From Kribbella antiqua (lineage in GTDB: Bacteria; Actinomycetota; Actinomycetes; Propionibacteriales; Kribbellaceae), in the NCBI RefSeq assembly GCF_004345665.1, contig NZ_SLWR01000001.1, forward strand, positions 868,001 through 932,000: a stretch of DNA of 64,000 nt, given 5' to 3'. Within the stretch, counting starts at the first letter, position 1. The number at the start of each line of letters is the position of its first letter. The position numbers were made by a program, and so were the translations under genes. Below are positions 53,069-62,989 of the stretch, one piece after another. Below the pieces are notes generated by a model. The model saw nothing but the letters and a program-made list of their open reading frames with translations. It was not told where the DNA came from and did no database searches.

Positions 53069-55276
53069 TCACCACGTCAGCGGTACGACGGGCTGCTTCG
53101 CACCTGTCGGCGGAACGACGTACTTCTGCAGTGCGTAGCTCATCACGTCGCGGAACACCGGGCCTCCCTGTCCACCACCGCTGCGCCCATTGGTCGGGTT
53201 CTGGAGTACGACGTACGTAACGAAGCGCGGGTTGTCGGCAGGAGCAAATCCGGCAAAAGAAGTGGCCCACTTGCGGTAGCAGCCGCAGGCCGAGTCGACT
53301 TCCTGCGCCGTACCGGTCTTGCCGGCCACCAGGTAGCCGTCGATCGCGGCCTGCGGCGCCGTACCGCCCTTGCCGGTGACGGCCTCCATCATCGTCGCCA
53401 CCTCCTTGGCGGCGGTCTCACTCACCACCCGGCGGGAGGGAGCCGACGGGTTCGGGATGGTGTTGCCGTTCGCGTCGACGTAGTTCTTGACCAGCTTGGG
53501 CGGCACGTAGACACCACCGTTCGCGACGGCGTTGACGGCGGCGGTCATCTGGACAGCGTTCACGGCCAGCCCCTGGCCGAAGGCGACGTTCGAACGGGTC
53601 AGTTCGCTCCACTCGTCACCCTGCTGCAGCTTGCCGCGGCTCTCACCGGGGAAGTTCAGCCCGGTCGGCTCGCCGAACCCGAAGTCGTGCAGGTACTTCA
53701 CGAACTGCGGGATCTGCATCTGCTGGGCGGCCATGATCGTGCCGACGTTCGACGACTTGGCGATCACGCCGGCGATGGTCAGGTCGAGCGTGCCGTGGTC
53801 GAAGTGGTCCTTGATCGTCCGGCCCTGCACGCGGATGCTGCCGGGCACCTTGAGCTTGGTGTTCAGGTCGATCAGCCCGGCGTCGGCCAGCGCGGCCATG
53901 GTGACGACCTTCTGCACACTGCCCGGCTCGTAGATCTGCTCGAGCGCCGGGTTGCTGAGCTGGCTCGACTTGACCGGCTTGTTCGGGTCGAACGTCGGGT
54001 AGTTCGCCATCGCCAGGATCTCGCCGGACTTCACGTCCGCGGTGACGACCGTTCCCGAGGTGGCCTTGTACTGCTTCACCGCCTGCTCGATCCGCCGCTC
54101 CGCGAACCACTGCAGGTCCGCGTCCAAAGTGAGCTGCGCGGTGACGCCGGGCTTCGGCTCCTCGACCGTGTGGTTCGCGTTCGGGATCTTGTTGCCCTTG
54201 GTGTCGACCTCGTACATCGCCTTGCCGTCCTGGCCGGACAGCTTGCCGTTCATCCCGTACTCGAGCCCGGACAGACCCTTGCCGTCGGCACCGACCACGC
54301 CGATCACGTTCGCCGCGACGGTGCCGTACGGGTGTGAGCGGACCGGGTCGTCCTCGGTGTAGATGCCGGCCAGCAGCGGCTGCTTCTCGTCGTCGGGCAG
54401 ACTCTGGTTCTGCTTGCTGATGTCGGCGTTCTTCGCCTTCAGTTCGGCCTCGATGTCGTTCCAGGTCTGCGGGCTGACCTGGCGCGCGAGGTACGCGAAC
54501 CGGCCCTTCCCGGTCATCGCGGTGACGAGCTTGTCGTACGTCGTGGTGGTCAGCTTCGGCGCGAGAATGTTCGCGAGCTGAGTCGCGACCTTGGCCGTCT
54601 GGGTCGGGTCCGCGGTGATCGCCACCGCGTCCTCGGACACCGACAGCGGTACGCCGTTCCGGTCCAGGATCGAGCCGCGCGACGCGTGCAGCACGAACGG
54701 CTTCGTGTTCTCCCGGGTCGCCGCCAGCGCGTAGCTGTCCGGGTCGACCCCCTGCAGCAACACGAGCCGCCCGGCGAACAACGACAGTACGAACGCCATC
54801 ACCCCGAACGTCACCCGCAGCCGAAGCGCCGGCCGCCCCAACTTCAGCGTCCGCGGCGGCTTGCGCTTCTTAGCCTGCGGAGGCCGCCGCTTCTGCGGCG
54901 GCCGCTTCCGAGGCAGACTCTTCTCAGCTGCGACCTTCTTTGCGGGAGCCTTCTTCGCCGGCGCCTTCTTCGTTGCGGTCTTCTTGGCAGCAACCTTCTT
55001 TGCGGGTGCCGGGCGAGCGCCACCTGCAGCAGGCCGCTTCCTGGGCTGACTGGAGGCCGCCTTCTTCACCGGACGCTGCTGCTCCGCGGCGCGCTGCTCC
55101 TGCTCTTCGCGGGCTAGGCGGAGGAGGCGGTCGCGGGTGGATTCCGGACGTTGTGGGGCGTTGCGGTTGCTGTCTGTAGTGGAGGACGGACGGGACGGAG
55201 CCTTGCGGGGTGGCGTGCCCCGGCTCTGGTCACCACCACGCTTGCGTGGCGGTTCGTTGCCCCGTCGGTCGGTCAT
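53069..55276 (-). CDS. ftsI: Septal transpeptidase FtsI (PBP2b/PBP3 class) with basic tail
   Basis: 735 residues. The first ~150 are cytoplasmic, disordered and very basic, with AAKKTATKKAPAKKAPAKK-type repeats. One membrane helix (LRVTFGVMAFVLSLFAGRLVLL) is followed by the class B PBP dimerisation domain (ASRGSILDRNGVPL) and the transpeptidase domain: nucleophile in PGSVQKVV (Ser-x-x-Lys), SSN in AKSSNVGT, and KTG in VAGKTGTAQ. It cross-links septal peptidoglycan with FtsW. The tail is longer and more basic than in most FtsI. Confidence 0.95.
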   Translation of the reverse strand: MTDRRGNEPPRKRGGDQSRGTPPRKAPSRPSSTTDSNRNAPQRPESTRDRLLRLAREEQEQRAAEQQRPVKKAASSQPRKRPAAGGARPAPAKKVAAKKTATKKAPAKKAPAKKVAAEKSLPRKRPPQKRRPPQAKKRKPPRTLKLGRPALRLRVTFGVMAFVLSLFAGRLVLLQGVDPDSYALAATRENTKPFVLHASRGSILDRNGVPLSVSEDAVAITADPTQTAKVATQLANILAPKLTTTTYDKLVTAMTGKGRFAYLARQVSPQTWNDIEAELKAKNADISKQNQSLPDDEKQPLLAGIYTEDDPVRSHPYGTVAANVIGVVGADGKGLSGLEYGMNGKLSGQDGKAMYEVDTKGNKIPNANHTVEEPKPGVTAQLTLDADLQWFAERRIEQAVKQYKATSGTVVTADVKSGEILAMANYPTFDPNKPVKSSQLSNPALEQIYEPGSVQKVVTMAALADAGLIDLNTKLKVPGSIRVQGRTIKDHFDHGTLDLTIAGVIAKSSNVGTIMAAQQMQIPQFVKYLHDFGFGEPTGLNFPGESRGKLQQGDEWSELTRSNVAFGQGLAVNAVQMTAAVNAVANGGVYVPPKLVKNYVDANGNTIPNPSAPSRRVVSETAAKEVATMMEAVTGKGGTAPQAAIDGYLVAGKTGTAQEVDSACGCYRKWATSFAGFAPADNPRFVTYVVLQNPTNGRSGGGQGGPVFRDVMSYALQKYVVPPTGAKQPVVPLTW

Positions 55277-55282
55277 CCGTAC

Positions 55283-55927
55283 CTATCCCCCGGTGGTCGT
55301 GCGTGGCTTGTTCGTAGCTGGAGGCTTGTTGCCTGTCGCCGTACCGGTGCGTGCGGTCGTGCCGGTGGCCGGCGGCTTCGTGGTCGCGGCCGGCGGCTTC
55401 ACCGTGGTCGCCGGCGGCTTCACCGTCGTCACGGGTGGCTTGACCGTCGTGGTCGGCGGCTTGACCGTGGCGACCGGCGGCTTGGTCGCCGCACCGGTGG
55501 GCGTGCCGGGGCCGAACATCGTCGCGCCGGTCCCGGACTTACCCTCCTCGGGCACACCCAGCACCTGCCCGTCGGACAGCCGCAGGAAGACCGGGTTCGG
55601 GTTCGGCACCATGCCCATCCGCAGCGCCCGGTCCGCCAGGTTCTGCGGCGACTCCAGCGTCCGCACCTGCTTCTCCAGGCCTTCCTGCTGGTCGCGCAGC
55701 TGGCTGGCCTGGTTGCTCAGCTTGGTGATCTGGAAGGTCCCGCTCTGCAGCTCCGTGTTGAGCAGCAGCAAGCCGACCAGGCCGGCCGCCAGCAGCGACA
55801 CCACGAAGATGACGAACGGCATCCGCGGCGGCCGGAACGGCGCGCCGTAGACGACCCGCAGCTTCGGCTGCGGCTTCGCCGGCGCCGGTGTGACCCGCGC
55901 CTTCGACGGGCTGAAGACAGTACTCAT
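55283..55927 (-). CDS. FtsL-like cell division protein with Thr-Lys-Pro repeat tail
   Basis: 214 residues. A short cytoplasmic part, one membrane helix (MPFVIFVVSLLAAGLVGLLLL), then a coiled-coil (ITKLSNQASQLRDQQEGLEKQV) as in FtsL/DivIC septum-formation initiators, sitting in the usual ftsL place between rsmH and ftsI. The C-terminal ~75 residues are tandem VKPPxTT-like heptads that make an extended extracytoplasmic tail. ATG shares one base with the rsmH stop. Confidence 0.88.
   Translation of the reverse strand: MSTVFSPSKARVTPAPAKPQPKLRVVYGAPFRPPRMPFVIFVVSLLAAGLVGLLLLNTELQSGTFQITKLSNQASQLRDQQEGLEKQVRTLESPQNLADRALRMGMVPNPNPVFLRLSDGQVLGVPEEGKSGTGATMFGPGTPTGAATKPPVATVKPPTTTVKPPVTTVKPPATTVKPPAATTKPPATGTTARTGTATGNKPPATNKPRTTTGG
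55371..55490. repeat. 21-bp tandem repeat in the ftsL-like gene
   Basis: About 5.7 copies of a 21-bp unit that begins GGCGGCTT(C/G) on the forward strand and encodes V-K-P-P-(T/V/A)-T-T on the reverse. Copies differ by a few bases. The copy number could change by replication slippage. Confidence 0.85.
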
Positions 55928-56892
55928 CAGGCCACCAGTCCCTTCGTCCGGACCCGCTCGGCTGCCCGCACGCGAGCGGAGGCAGCCCGCGGGTTCGCCG
56001 CGGTCTCCTCCTCGGTCGGCCGCTCGGCGCCTCTGGTCAGCAGCCGCAGGTAAGGCTCATGGCCGGCCGGAATCACCGGCAGGTCGTCCGGTACGTCGGT
56101 CTTGGTACCTGCCGCGAGGGTCTGCTTGGTGATCCGGTCCTCCAGCGAGTGGTAGCTCATCACGACGATCCGCCCGTGCAGCGCCAGCGCCTCGATCGCC
56201 GCGGGCAGCGCACGCCGCAGTACGTCGAGCTCGCCGTTCACCTCGATCCGCAGCGCCTGGAACGTCCGCTTGGCCGGGTGTCCCCCGGTCCGGCGGGCAG
56301 CCTGCGGGATCGCGTTGCGGACCAGCTCGGACAGCCGCGCGCTGGTGGTGAACGGCTCGATCTCACGCTCGCGCACGATCCGGTCCGCGATCCGCCGGGC
56401 GAACTTCTCCTCGCCGTACTGGTAGAGGATGCGGGCCAGGTCGGCGGCGCTGTAGGTGTTCACGATGTCGGCCGCGGTGGTCGGCCCGGTGCTGTCCATC
56501 CGCATGTCCAGCGGCGCGTCCTGCGCGTACGCGAACCCGCGCTCGGCCTCGTCCAGCTGCATCGAGGACACGCCGAGGTCGAAGAGGATGCCGTCGATCT
56601 CCGGGACGTCGAGATCGTCCAGCACGCGCGGCAGTTCGTCGTACACAGCGTGCACGAGCGTGATCCGTTCCTGGTACGGCGTGAGTCGCTCACCGGCGAG
56701 GCGCAGCGCCTCGGGGTCGCGGTCGAGCCCGATCAGCCGGGCCTCGGGGAACTGGCGCAGGAACGCCTCGGAGTGACCACCGAGGCCAAGAGTGGCGTCG
56801 ACGAGGACGGCGCCGGGGTGCGCGAGCGCGGGAGCCAGCAGCGCGACCACGCGCTCCAGCATCACCGGCACATGCCGCTCCGCAGCGTTCAT
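55927..56892 (-). CDS. rsmH: 16S rRNA (cytosine-1402-N4)-methyltransferase RsmH
   Basis: 321 residues. ATG at 56892 gives [15 protein letters not shown], the family start. SAM site [16 protein letters not shown], then [19 protein letters not shown] and [27 protein letters not shown] follow. It methylates C1402 of 16S rRNA in the decoding site. GAAGG lies upstream. The open frame continues beyond this start but is not conserved. Confidence 0.96.
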   Translation of the reverse strand: MNAAERHVPVMLERVVALLAPALAHPGAVLVDATLGLGGHSEAFLRQFPEARLIGLDRDPEALRLAGERLTPYQERITLVHAVYDELPRVLDDLDVPEIDGILFDLGVSSMQLDEAERGFAYAQDAPLDMRMDSTGPTTAADIVNTYSAADLARILYQYGEEKFARRIADRIVREREIEPFTTSARLSELVRNAIPQAARRTGGHPAKRTFQALRIEVNGELDVLRRALPAAIEALALHGRIVVMSYHSLEDRITKQTLAAGTKTDVPDDLPVIPAGHEPYLRLLTRGAERPTEEETAANPRAASARVRAAERVRTKGLVA

Positions 56893-57184
56893 CCTCGACC
56901 CTTCCGTCGCCGCGGGAGCGACCCTGCCCCCGCAGGTCTTGTGTGGTGTTCGTCCTGCCTTTCCGCGCCGGCGTCGTGATCCCGGCGCCGTACTGCTGCG
57001 CTGTTCTCCCGGGCGGCTCAACGGATGCGGCACCGTCCGGTCAGATCGCGGGTACGCCTTCCGGGGAAGTACCTCGGGTGTCTTGGCGCCGGGGAAGTGG
57101 CGTCAACACGTTGAGGTCGGAAGTCGGACCCGTGATCTCACCGGACGGTCGGTTCGTTCTCGGTCCTGCTCGCCCACTCTTCAG

Positions 57185-57616
57185 CTAGAAGATCCCTGGC
57201 AGTACTTCCTCGGAGAGGTCGGCGAATGCCTGCTCCTGCTCCGCGGAGTACCTGTTCCAGTTCTCCGTGTTCCAGATCTCCACCCTGTTCATCGCCCCGA
57301 TGACGACACAGTCGCGATCCAGTCCCGCGTAATCGCGCAGCATCGGCGGGATGGTGACCCGGCCCTGCTTGTCCGGCACCTCGTTCGAGGCTCCGGCGAA
57401 CAGCATCCGCAGGTAGTCCCGCGCACCCTTGTTGGTGATCGGCGCCTGCTTCAACTGCTCGGTCAGCTGGACGAACTCACGCTCGGGCCACACAGACAGC
57501 GACCGCTCCTGTCCACGCGTGATCACCAGGCCGTCAGCCAGTTCGTCCCGGAACTTCGCCGGCAGGAACAGCCGTCCCTTGTCGTCGAGCTTGGGGAAGT
57601 GAGTTCCGAGGAACAC
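57185..57616 (-). CDS. mraZ: Transcriptional regulator MraZ
   Basis: 143 residues with two AbrB-like MraZ repeats: [17 protein letters not shown] (1) and [18 protein letters not shown] (2). MraZ forms a ring and represses the dcw cluster by binding spaced direct repeats upstream of its own gene. GTG start at 57616. Four GTGG boxes with 10-bp pitch lie 58-93 bp upstream. A 292-bp spacer separates it from rsmH. Confidence 0.96.
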   Translation of the reverse strand: MFLGTHFPKLDDKGRLFLPAKFRDELADGLVITRGQERSLSVWPEREFVQLTEQLKQAPITNKGARDYLRMLFAGASNEVPDKQGRVTIPPMLRDYAGLDRDCVVIGAMNRVEIWNTENWNRYSAEQEQAFADLSEEVLPGIF

Positions 57617-57659
57617 GCTCCACCTCCCCGTTGCGGTCTCTCCGACTCAGGCGAGCTGT

Positions 57660-57709
57660 TTCCACCATTTCAGTTCCACTGCGCTCCACCTTACTCCACT
57701 TTCCCCCAC
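57660..57709 (-). promoter_or_regulatory. MraZ box array (autoregulatory site of the dcw cluster)
   Basis: On the mraZ strand GTGGGG (57709-57704), GTGGAG (57699-57694), GTGGAG (57689-57684) and GTGGAA (57679-57674) repeat at exactly 10 bp, one helical turn. A fifth GTGGAA lies at 57665-57660. MraZ binds such in-phase GTGG repeats in other actinomycetes and related bacteria. Position just upstream of mraZ fits autorepression. Confidence 0.88.
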
Positions 57710-57812
57710 CGTCAACCAACTTCCGCCCCATTCGCCCCACGTGGCGCCTGAATCCGCCCCCGGCCCACCGCGTGTCGCTGCCGTCTCAACTGCGCAGATC
57801 CCCGCCTGAGCG

Positions 57813-57865
57813 CTCCACTTCGCTCCCCCACCCCCTCCACCGGCGCTTCCTCCACTTCGCTCCAC
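57813..57865 (-). promoter_or_regulatory. Second, looser array of GTGG boxes
   Basis: On the mraZ strand GTGGAG recurs at 57865-57860, 57855-57850, 57840-57835 and 57818-57813, with spacings of 10, 15 and 22 bp. It lies ~110-150 bp beyond the first array and ~310 bp before the MoxR start. It could be a remote MraZ site or affect the divergent operon; this is inference. Confidence 0.5.
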
Positions 57866-57890
57866 CCGCCCTCCCCGCCGGCCGGCACCC

Positions 57891-57949
57891 ACCTTGAGCA
57901 CCGGTCGACCACTTCGCGGCCCGGAACTTGGTTGGTGGGTGCTCAAGGT
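57891..57949. other. 12-bp inverted repeat in the gene-free mraZ/moxR spacer
   Basis: ACCTTGAGCACC (57891-57902) and GGTGCTCAAGGT (57938-57949) are perfect inverses with a 35-bp gap. An overlapping alternative, GCACCCACC (57885-57893) with GGTGGGTGC (57934-57942), is mutually exclusive. The 557-bp spacer (57617-58173) otherwise holds the two GTGG arrays; no gene is supported in it. Confidence 0.6.
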
Positions 57950-58173
57950 CGTGCTGACGGGACGGAACGGCGAACCTTCCGGCGGGCGGCGTCGTCGTAC
58001 GCGCGGCGCTTTGTTTTGCCCGCCCGTACGCTTGGAGGGACGACTTTCCGATCCCCGCCCGGTGAGGGCCCCACATGAACGAAACCGCAGGTAACGAAAA
58101 CCCCGCTGCTCTAGGCCAGGCCCCTACAGCGGGTGAGAATGTGTCGGCCGTCAACGATTGGGGAGGACACAGG

Positions 58174-59166
<993 letters not shown>

Positions 59167-59169
59167 GAC

Positions 59170-60456
59170 ATGCGGCAGGCACTGCGCGGGCTGACGACCA
59201 GAGGGCGGGCCTTCGTCGCTGCTGGGATCACCGCCTCTCTGTGCGCGCTCCTGCTCGGGCAGAAGGATCTGCTCCGCGTCGGCATCCTCCTGGTGGCTCT
59301 GCCGGTCGTAGCGGCTCTGGTGGTCGGGCGGACGCGGCTGCGGCTCCAGGTGCGGCGCAGTCTGGCTCCGGACCAGGTCCCGGTCGGTACTCAGGCGACC
59401 GTAGAGCTTGCCCTGAGCAACCAGGGCCGGATGCCAGCGGGGCTGTTGCTGCTCGAGGACCGTATTCCTTATGTGCTGGGGCATCGGCCGCGCTTCGTGG
59501 TCGACCGGGTGAGCCCGAACTGGCGTCGTACCGTCAGCTATCCGGTCAAGAGCGACGTACGCGGGCTGTTCCAGGTCGGGCCGTTGATGCTGACCGTGGC
59601 TGATCCGTTCGGGTTGGTGGAGACCAGCCGGACTTTTACTCGGAGCCAGCACCTGCTGGTGACGCCGCGGGTCTACAGGCTGCCGGAGATCCGGCTGGGC
59701 GCGGACCGCGCCGGCTCGGGCGAGAACCGGCCGCGGGCGATCGCGTCCGCCGGCGAGGAGGACGCGACCGTTCGCGAGTACCGCGATGGTGACGACCTCC
59801 GCCGGGTGCACTGGCGCTCGACGGCACGCCGGGGCGAGCTGATGGTGCGGCGGGAGGAGCAGCCCTGGCAGAGCCGCTGCGCGATGTTCCTGGACGCTCG
59901 TACGATCTCGCACCACGGCCATGGGCCGTCGTCCAGCCTGGAGTGGGCGGTCAGCGCGGCTGCGTCGATCGGAATCGACCGGATCCGGCGCGGCTACGTC
60001 ACCACCCTGCTGGGCGGCCCGACCACGTTGTCGGCGATCAGCCACCGTACGTCGGCCGCCGTACATCAGCCGCTCACCACTCAGCAGCTGCTGACCGAGT
60101 GCGCGACTGTAGAAGAGCACAAGTACGCCGAAATCGCTCCGCTGCTGACAGTCGACCGGCACGCGCAGGAGCCAAGCCTGGTGATCGCCATCGTCGGCGC
60201 GCTGGGCACCGACGACATCACCTCGCTGAACCGCTGGCGGACCAGCCAGGCGATCGGTGTCGCGCTGCTGCTCGACGCGGCCAGCTGGGCGGTCGGCGCG
60301 GAGGCGACCGAGAAGGCGGCACGGCTGACCACCGCTGCGGACGCTACCGAGAACGAACTACGCCGAAACGGCTGGCGAGTCGCCAGAGTCCGGCGCGGTG
60401 ATCACCTCCCCACAGTGTGGTCCGGCCTTGGACTGCGGAGCGGAAGGATCGCATGA
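59170..60456 (+). CDS. DUF58 domain protein
   Basis: 428 residues. Two hydrophobic segments near the N-terminus (VAAGITASLCALLLGQ and LLVALPVVAALVVGR) precede a soluble region with the DUF58 signature REYRDGDDLRRVHWRSTARR. DUF58 proteins usually pair with MoxR ATPases; their exact function is unsettled. ATG 3 bp after the MoxR stop. Its stop overlaps the next start (ATGA at 60453-60456). Confidence 0.92.
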   Translation: MRQALRGLTTRGRAFVAAGITASLCALLLGQKDLLRVGILLVALPVVAALVVGRTRLRLQVRRSLAPDQVPVGTQATVELALSNQGRMPAGLLLLEDRIPYVLGHRPRFVVDRVSPNWRRTVSYPVKSDVRGLFQVGPLMLTVADPFGLVETSRTFTRSQHLLVTPRVYRLPEIRLGADRAGSGENRPRAIASAGEEDATVREYRDGDDLRRVHWRSTARRGELMVRREEQPWQSRCAMFLDARTISHHGHGPSSSLEWAVSAAASIGIDRIRRGYVTTLLGGPTTLSAISHRTSAAVHQPLTTQQLLTECATVEEHKYAEIAPLLTVDRHAQEPSLVIAIVGALGTDDITSLNRWRTSQAIGVALLLDAASWAVGAEATEKAARLTTAADATENELRRNGWRVARVRRGDHLPTVWSGLGLRSGRIA

Positions 60457-62810
60457 CGGGTCACGCCAGGATCTCTCTCGCGGCCTGGGGAGCGACCGTG
60501 CTTGGGTCGCTCGTGCTGACTCCGGTGTTCTCCGGGCCGTTCCTGTTCATCAGTGCGTTCCTGTGCGCCGCGGTCACCGGGACCGGCGTATTGCTGCAGA
60601 ACCTGCGCACCCCGCGGATCGTTCAGCCGTTCGTCCAGCTGATCGTGCTGGTCGAGCTGATCTCGTTCTTCTTCCTGCGGGACACGCTGAAGTTCGGCCT
60701 CATCCCGGTGAAGGCGACCGCGCTGGAGTTCAACCAGCAGATGGTCAACGCGATGGATTCGATCAATCGGTTCAGCGCGCCACTGCCACCGGACTCGCAT
60801 CTGACCTTGTTCGCCGCGTCGGTGATCGCCGCGACCGGCCTGCTGATCCACGTGATCGCCGTACAGCTGAAGCAGGCCGCTTGGTCCGGGTTGCTGCTGC
60901 TGGTCATGTACACCGTGCCGGCCGCGACAGTGCACGGCGGGCTGCCGGCGCTGCTTTTCGTTCCGCCGGCGCTTGGATACATCATCCTGCTGTCGGCCGA
61001 GGGCCGGAGCAGGCTCAGCCGCTGGGGCCGCCGCATCTCCGGTGTGTCGCACCTCGACGCGACCGAGCCGGTGGAGGCCTCCGCGCTCGGTCAGGCCGGC
61101 CGCCGGATCGGCTTGAGCGTCGTCGCGCTCGCCCTACTGTTGCCGACGTTGCTGCCGGCGCTGCCGGAAGGTGTCATCGGCAACGGCCTCGCGGGCAGCG
61201 GACCCGGCAGCGGCATCGGCGCGTCCATCTCGTCGACCGACCCGATGCTCGACATGGGCAAGAACCTGAAACGCGGCGACAACGTGGTCGCGCTGACCTA
61301 CAAGGGCGGCCCGGCCGGCGGCAGCTACCTGCGCCTCACCGCGCTCGACCTCTTCGACGGCAACACCTGGCGGATCGCGCCACGGGCGGAAGGCCGCAAG
61401 ATCAGCGGCGACCTGGCCCCACCACCCGGATTCAACGGCGACCTGAGCAAGGTGCCGCAGAGCAAGATGGAGATCGACGTCAGCCGGAGCTTCCGGTCCC
61501 AGTTCGTCCCGGCGCCGTACCCGCTGCGCTCGATCTCCCTGAAGCGCGATTGGCGGTACGACGCCGGCGCGCTCGACGTGGTGTCGTCGAACGGCCAGGT
61601 GGTCGGCGGCAAGAAGTACAGCCTGACGTCGTACGACGTGCAGCCGACGCCCAGCCAGCTGCACAACGCCGCCGGCTCCAGCGAACCGGACCAGTACACC
61701 AGCCGCGTTCCGCGCCGGACTCCGGAGGCGATCAAGCAGCTGACCAACCAGGTCACGGCCGATGCCAAGGGCAACAAGTTCGAGGCGGCCGTGCTGATTC
61801 AGAACTGGTTCCGCAGCTCGGGTGAGTTCACCTACAGCACCGAGACCGCCCGCGGCAGCGGGATGGCGGCGTTGGAGGACTTCCTGCTGAACAACAAGAC
61901 CGGGTACTGCGAGCAGTTCGCCACCGGGATGGCGCTGATGGCCCGCATCCTCGGCATCCCGTCCCGAGTCGGCATCGGGTTCCTGCCCGGTCAGTCCGGC
62001 AAGGACGGCGAGTACACGGTCCGGATGCACGACATGCACGCGTGGCCGGAGCTGTACTTCCAGGGCGTCGGCTGGGTCCGCTTCGAGCCGACCCCGGCCG
62101 CCCGCGTGGCCAGCACGCCGAACTGGACCGTCCCCTCGACCCCGGACCCGACCAACACGACGACGGCGCCGAGCACCGCGCCGACTACGCCGGGCCAGGG
62201 CGAGGACCCGGGCATCGAGAAGCCGAACACCGACCGCAACACGCCGGAGAACAGCGGCGTCGCGATCGTTGACGGCGGCAACTGGTTCACCAACGGTGGC
62301 GGCAAGACGATCGGCCTGGTCCTCGGGGTTCTGCTGCTGATCTGCATCCCCTGGCTGATCCGGTCGCTGACCCGCCGTCGCCGCTTCGCCCGTCCGCCGA
62401 GCCGGGTCGCCGCCGAAGGGCTGTGGGCGGAGATCCGCGATACGTCGCGCGACCTCGGGCTGGACTGGTCCGATATCTCGACCCCACGCCAGGCCGGTGA
62501 CTGGCTGCTGACGAAGCTGCCCGCGGAGACGCATCCCGCGGCGCTCCGGCTGGCGCGCGGCATCGAGAAGCTCCGGTACGCCGGGGCCGGGGATCTGACC
62601 ATCGACCTGCGCGCCGACGCCGCCGCCGTACGCAAGTCACTGTGGACCCGGGCCCCTCAACTCCGCCGCTGGCGAGCCCGCCTGCTGCCACCGTCGTGGC
62701 GCTGGTACCTCAACCGCGGCAGCACCGAAGCCTCAGACCTCCTGGACGAGTTCGACCTCCTCCTAGCCCGCCTGAGAGCCCTACTCCTCCGCCGCCGCCC
62801 CGCCAACTAG
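60453..62810 (+). CDS. Membrane transglutaminase-like protein (DUF3488/TgpA type)
   Basis: 785 residues. About six N-terminal membrane segments are followed by an extracytoplasmic transglutaminase core with the catalytic Cys in KTGYCEQFATGMALMARILGIP and His in RMHDMHAWPELYF. A further helix (TIGLVLGVLLLICIPWLIRSL) precedes a cytoplasmic Arg-rich end. Proteins of this type are thought to modify wall or surface peptides in MoxR/DUF58 operons; substrate unknown. ATG has GGAAGGA upstream. Confidence 0.92.
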   Translation: MTGHARISLAAWGATVLGSLVLTPVFSGPFLFISAFLCAAVTGTGVLLQNLRTPRIVQPFVQLIVLVELISFFFLRDTLKFGLIPVKATALEFNQQMVNAMDSINRFSAPLPPDSHLTLFAASVIAATGLLIHVIAVQLKQAAWSGLLLLVMYTVPAATVHGGLPALLFVPPALGYIILLSAEGRSRLSRWGRRISGVSHLDATEPVEASALGQAGRRIGLSVVALALLLPTLLPALPEGVIGNGLAGSGPGSGIGASISSTDPMLDMGKNLKRGDNVVALTYKGGPAGGSYLRLTALDLFDGNTWRIAPRAEGRKISGDLAPPPGFNGDLSKVPQSKMEIDVSRSFRSQFVPAPYPLRSISLKRDWRYDAGALDVVSSNGQVVGGKKYSLTSYDVQPTPSQLHNAAGSSEPDQYTSRVPRRTPEAIKQLTNQVTADAKGNKFEAAVLIQNWFRSSGEFTYSTETARGSGMAALEDFLLNNKTGYCEQFATGMALMARILGIPSRVGIGFLPGQSGKDGEYTVRMHDMHAWPELYFQGVGWVRFEPTPAARVASTPNWTVPSTPDPTNTTTAPSTAPTTPGQGEDPGIEKPNTDRNTPENSGVAIVDGGNWFTNGGGKTIGLVLGVLLLICIPWLIRSLTRRRRFARPPSRVAAEGLWAEIRDTSRDLGLDWSDISTPRQAGDWLLTKLPAETHPAALRLARGIEKLRYAGAGDLTIDLRADAAAVRKSLWTRAPQLRRWRARLLPPSWRWYLNRGSTEASDLLDEFDLLLARLRALLLRRRPAN

Positions 62811-62821
62811 CACGCCGACCA

Positions 62822-62847
62822 CCCGGCCGCCCCCACAGGCGGCCGGG
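62822..62847 (+). terminator. Terminator of the MoxR operon
   Basis: CCCGGCCGCC and GGCGGCCGGG form a perfect 10-bp stem with a 6-nt loop, 11 bp past the transglutaminase stop. No T-run follows. Confidence 0.8.
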
Positions 62848-62920
62848 CCACTCCCAGTGCCCCCACGCCGACCGAGCTGGCCGCATGGGTACGTGTGTGA
62901 GGGCGGGGAGAGAAACAAGG

Positions 62921-62955
62921 AACCACACCCGCCCCGCCAGGGTGCGAGTGTGGTT
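62921..62955 (-). terminator. Terminator hairpin after the DUF3040 gene
   Basis: AACCACAC (62921-62928) and GTGTGGTT (62948-62955) pair over 8 bp, 34 bp past the DUF3040 stop. On the reverse strand CCTTGTTTCTC follows, a partial T-rich end. Confidence 0.65.
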
Positions 62956-62989
62956 CGCTGGACGGTCGCGCGTCAGGCGCGCCGTACCG

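Noticed and set aside
53069..55276. SVQK in FtsI as a damaged active site
   Set aside because: Ser-x-x-Lys only requires Ser and Lys; the SSN and KTG motifs are intact.
55371..55490. Tandem repeats considered as CRISPR-like
   Set aside because: 21-bp units abut directly without spacers and keep the ftsL-like reading frame.
57647..57946. Reverse open frame upstream of mraZ
   Set aside because: Gly/Arg/Trp-rich reading of the GTGG box arrays; no ribosome-binding site or family.
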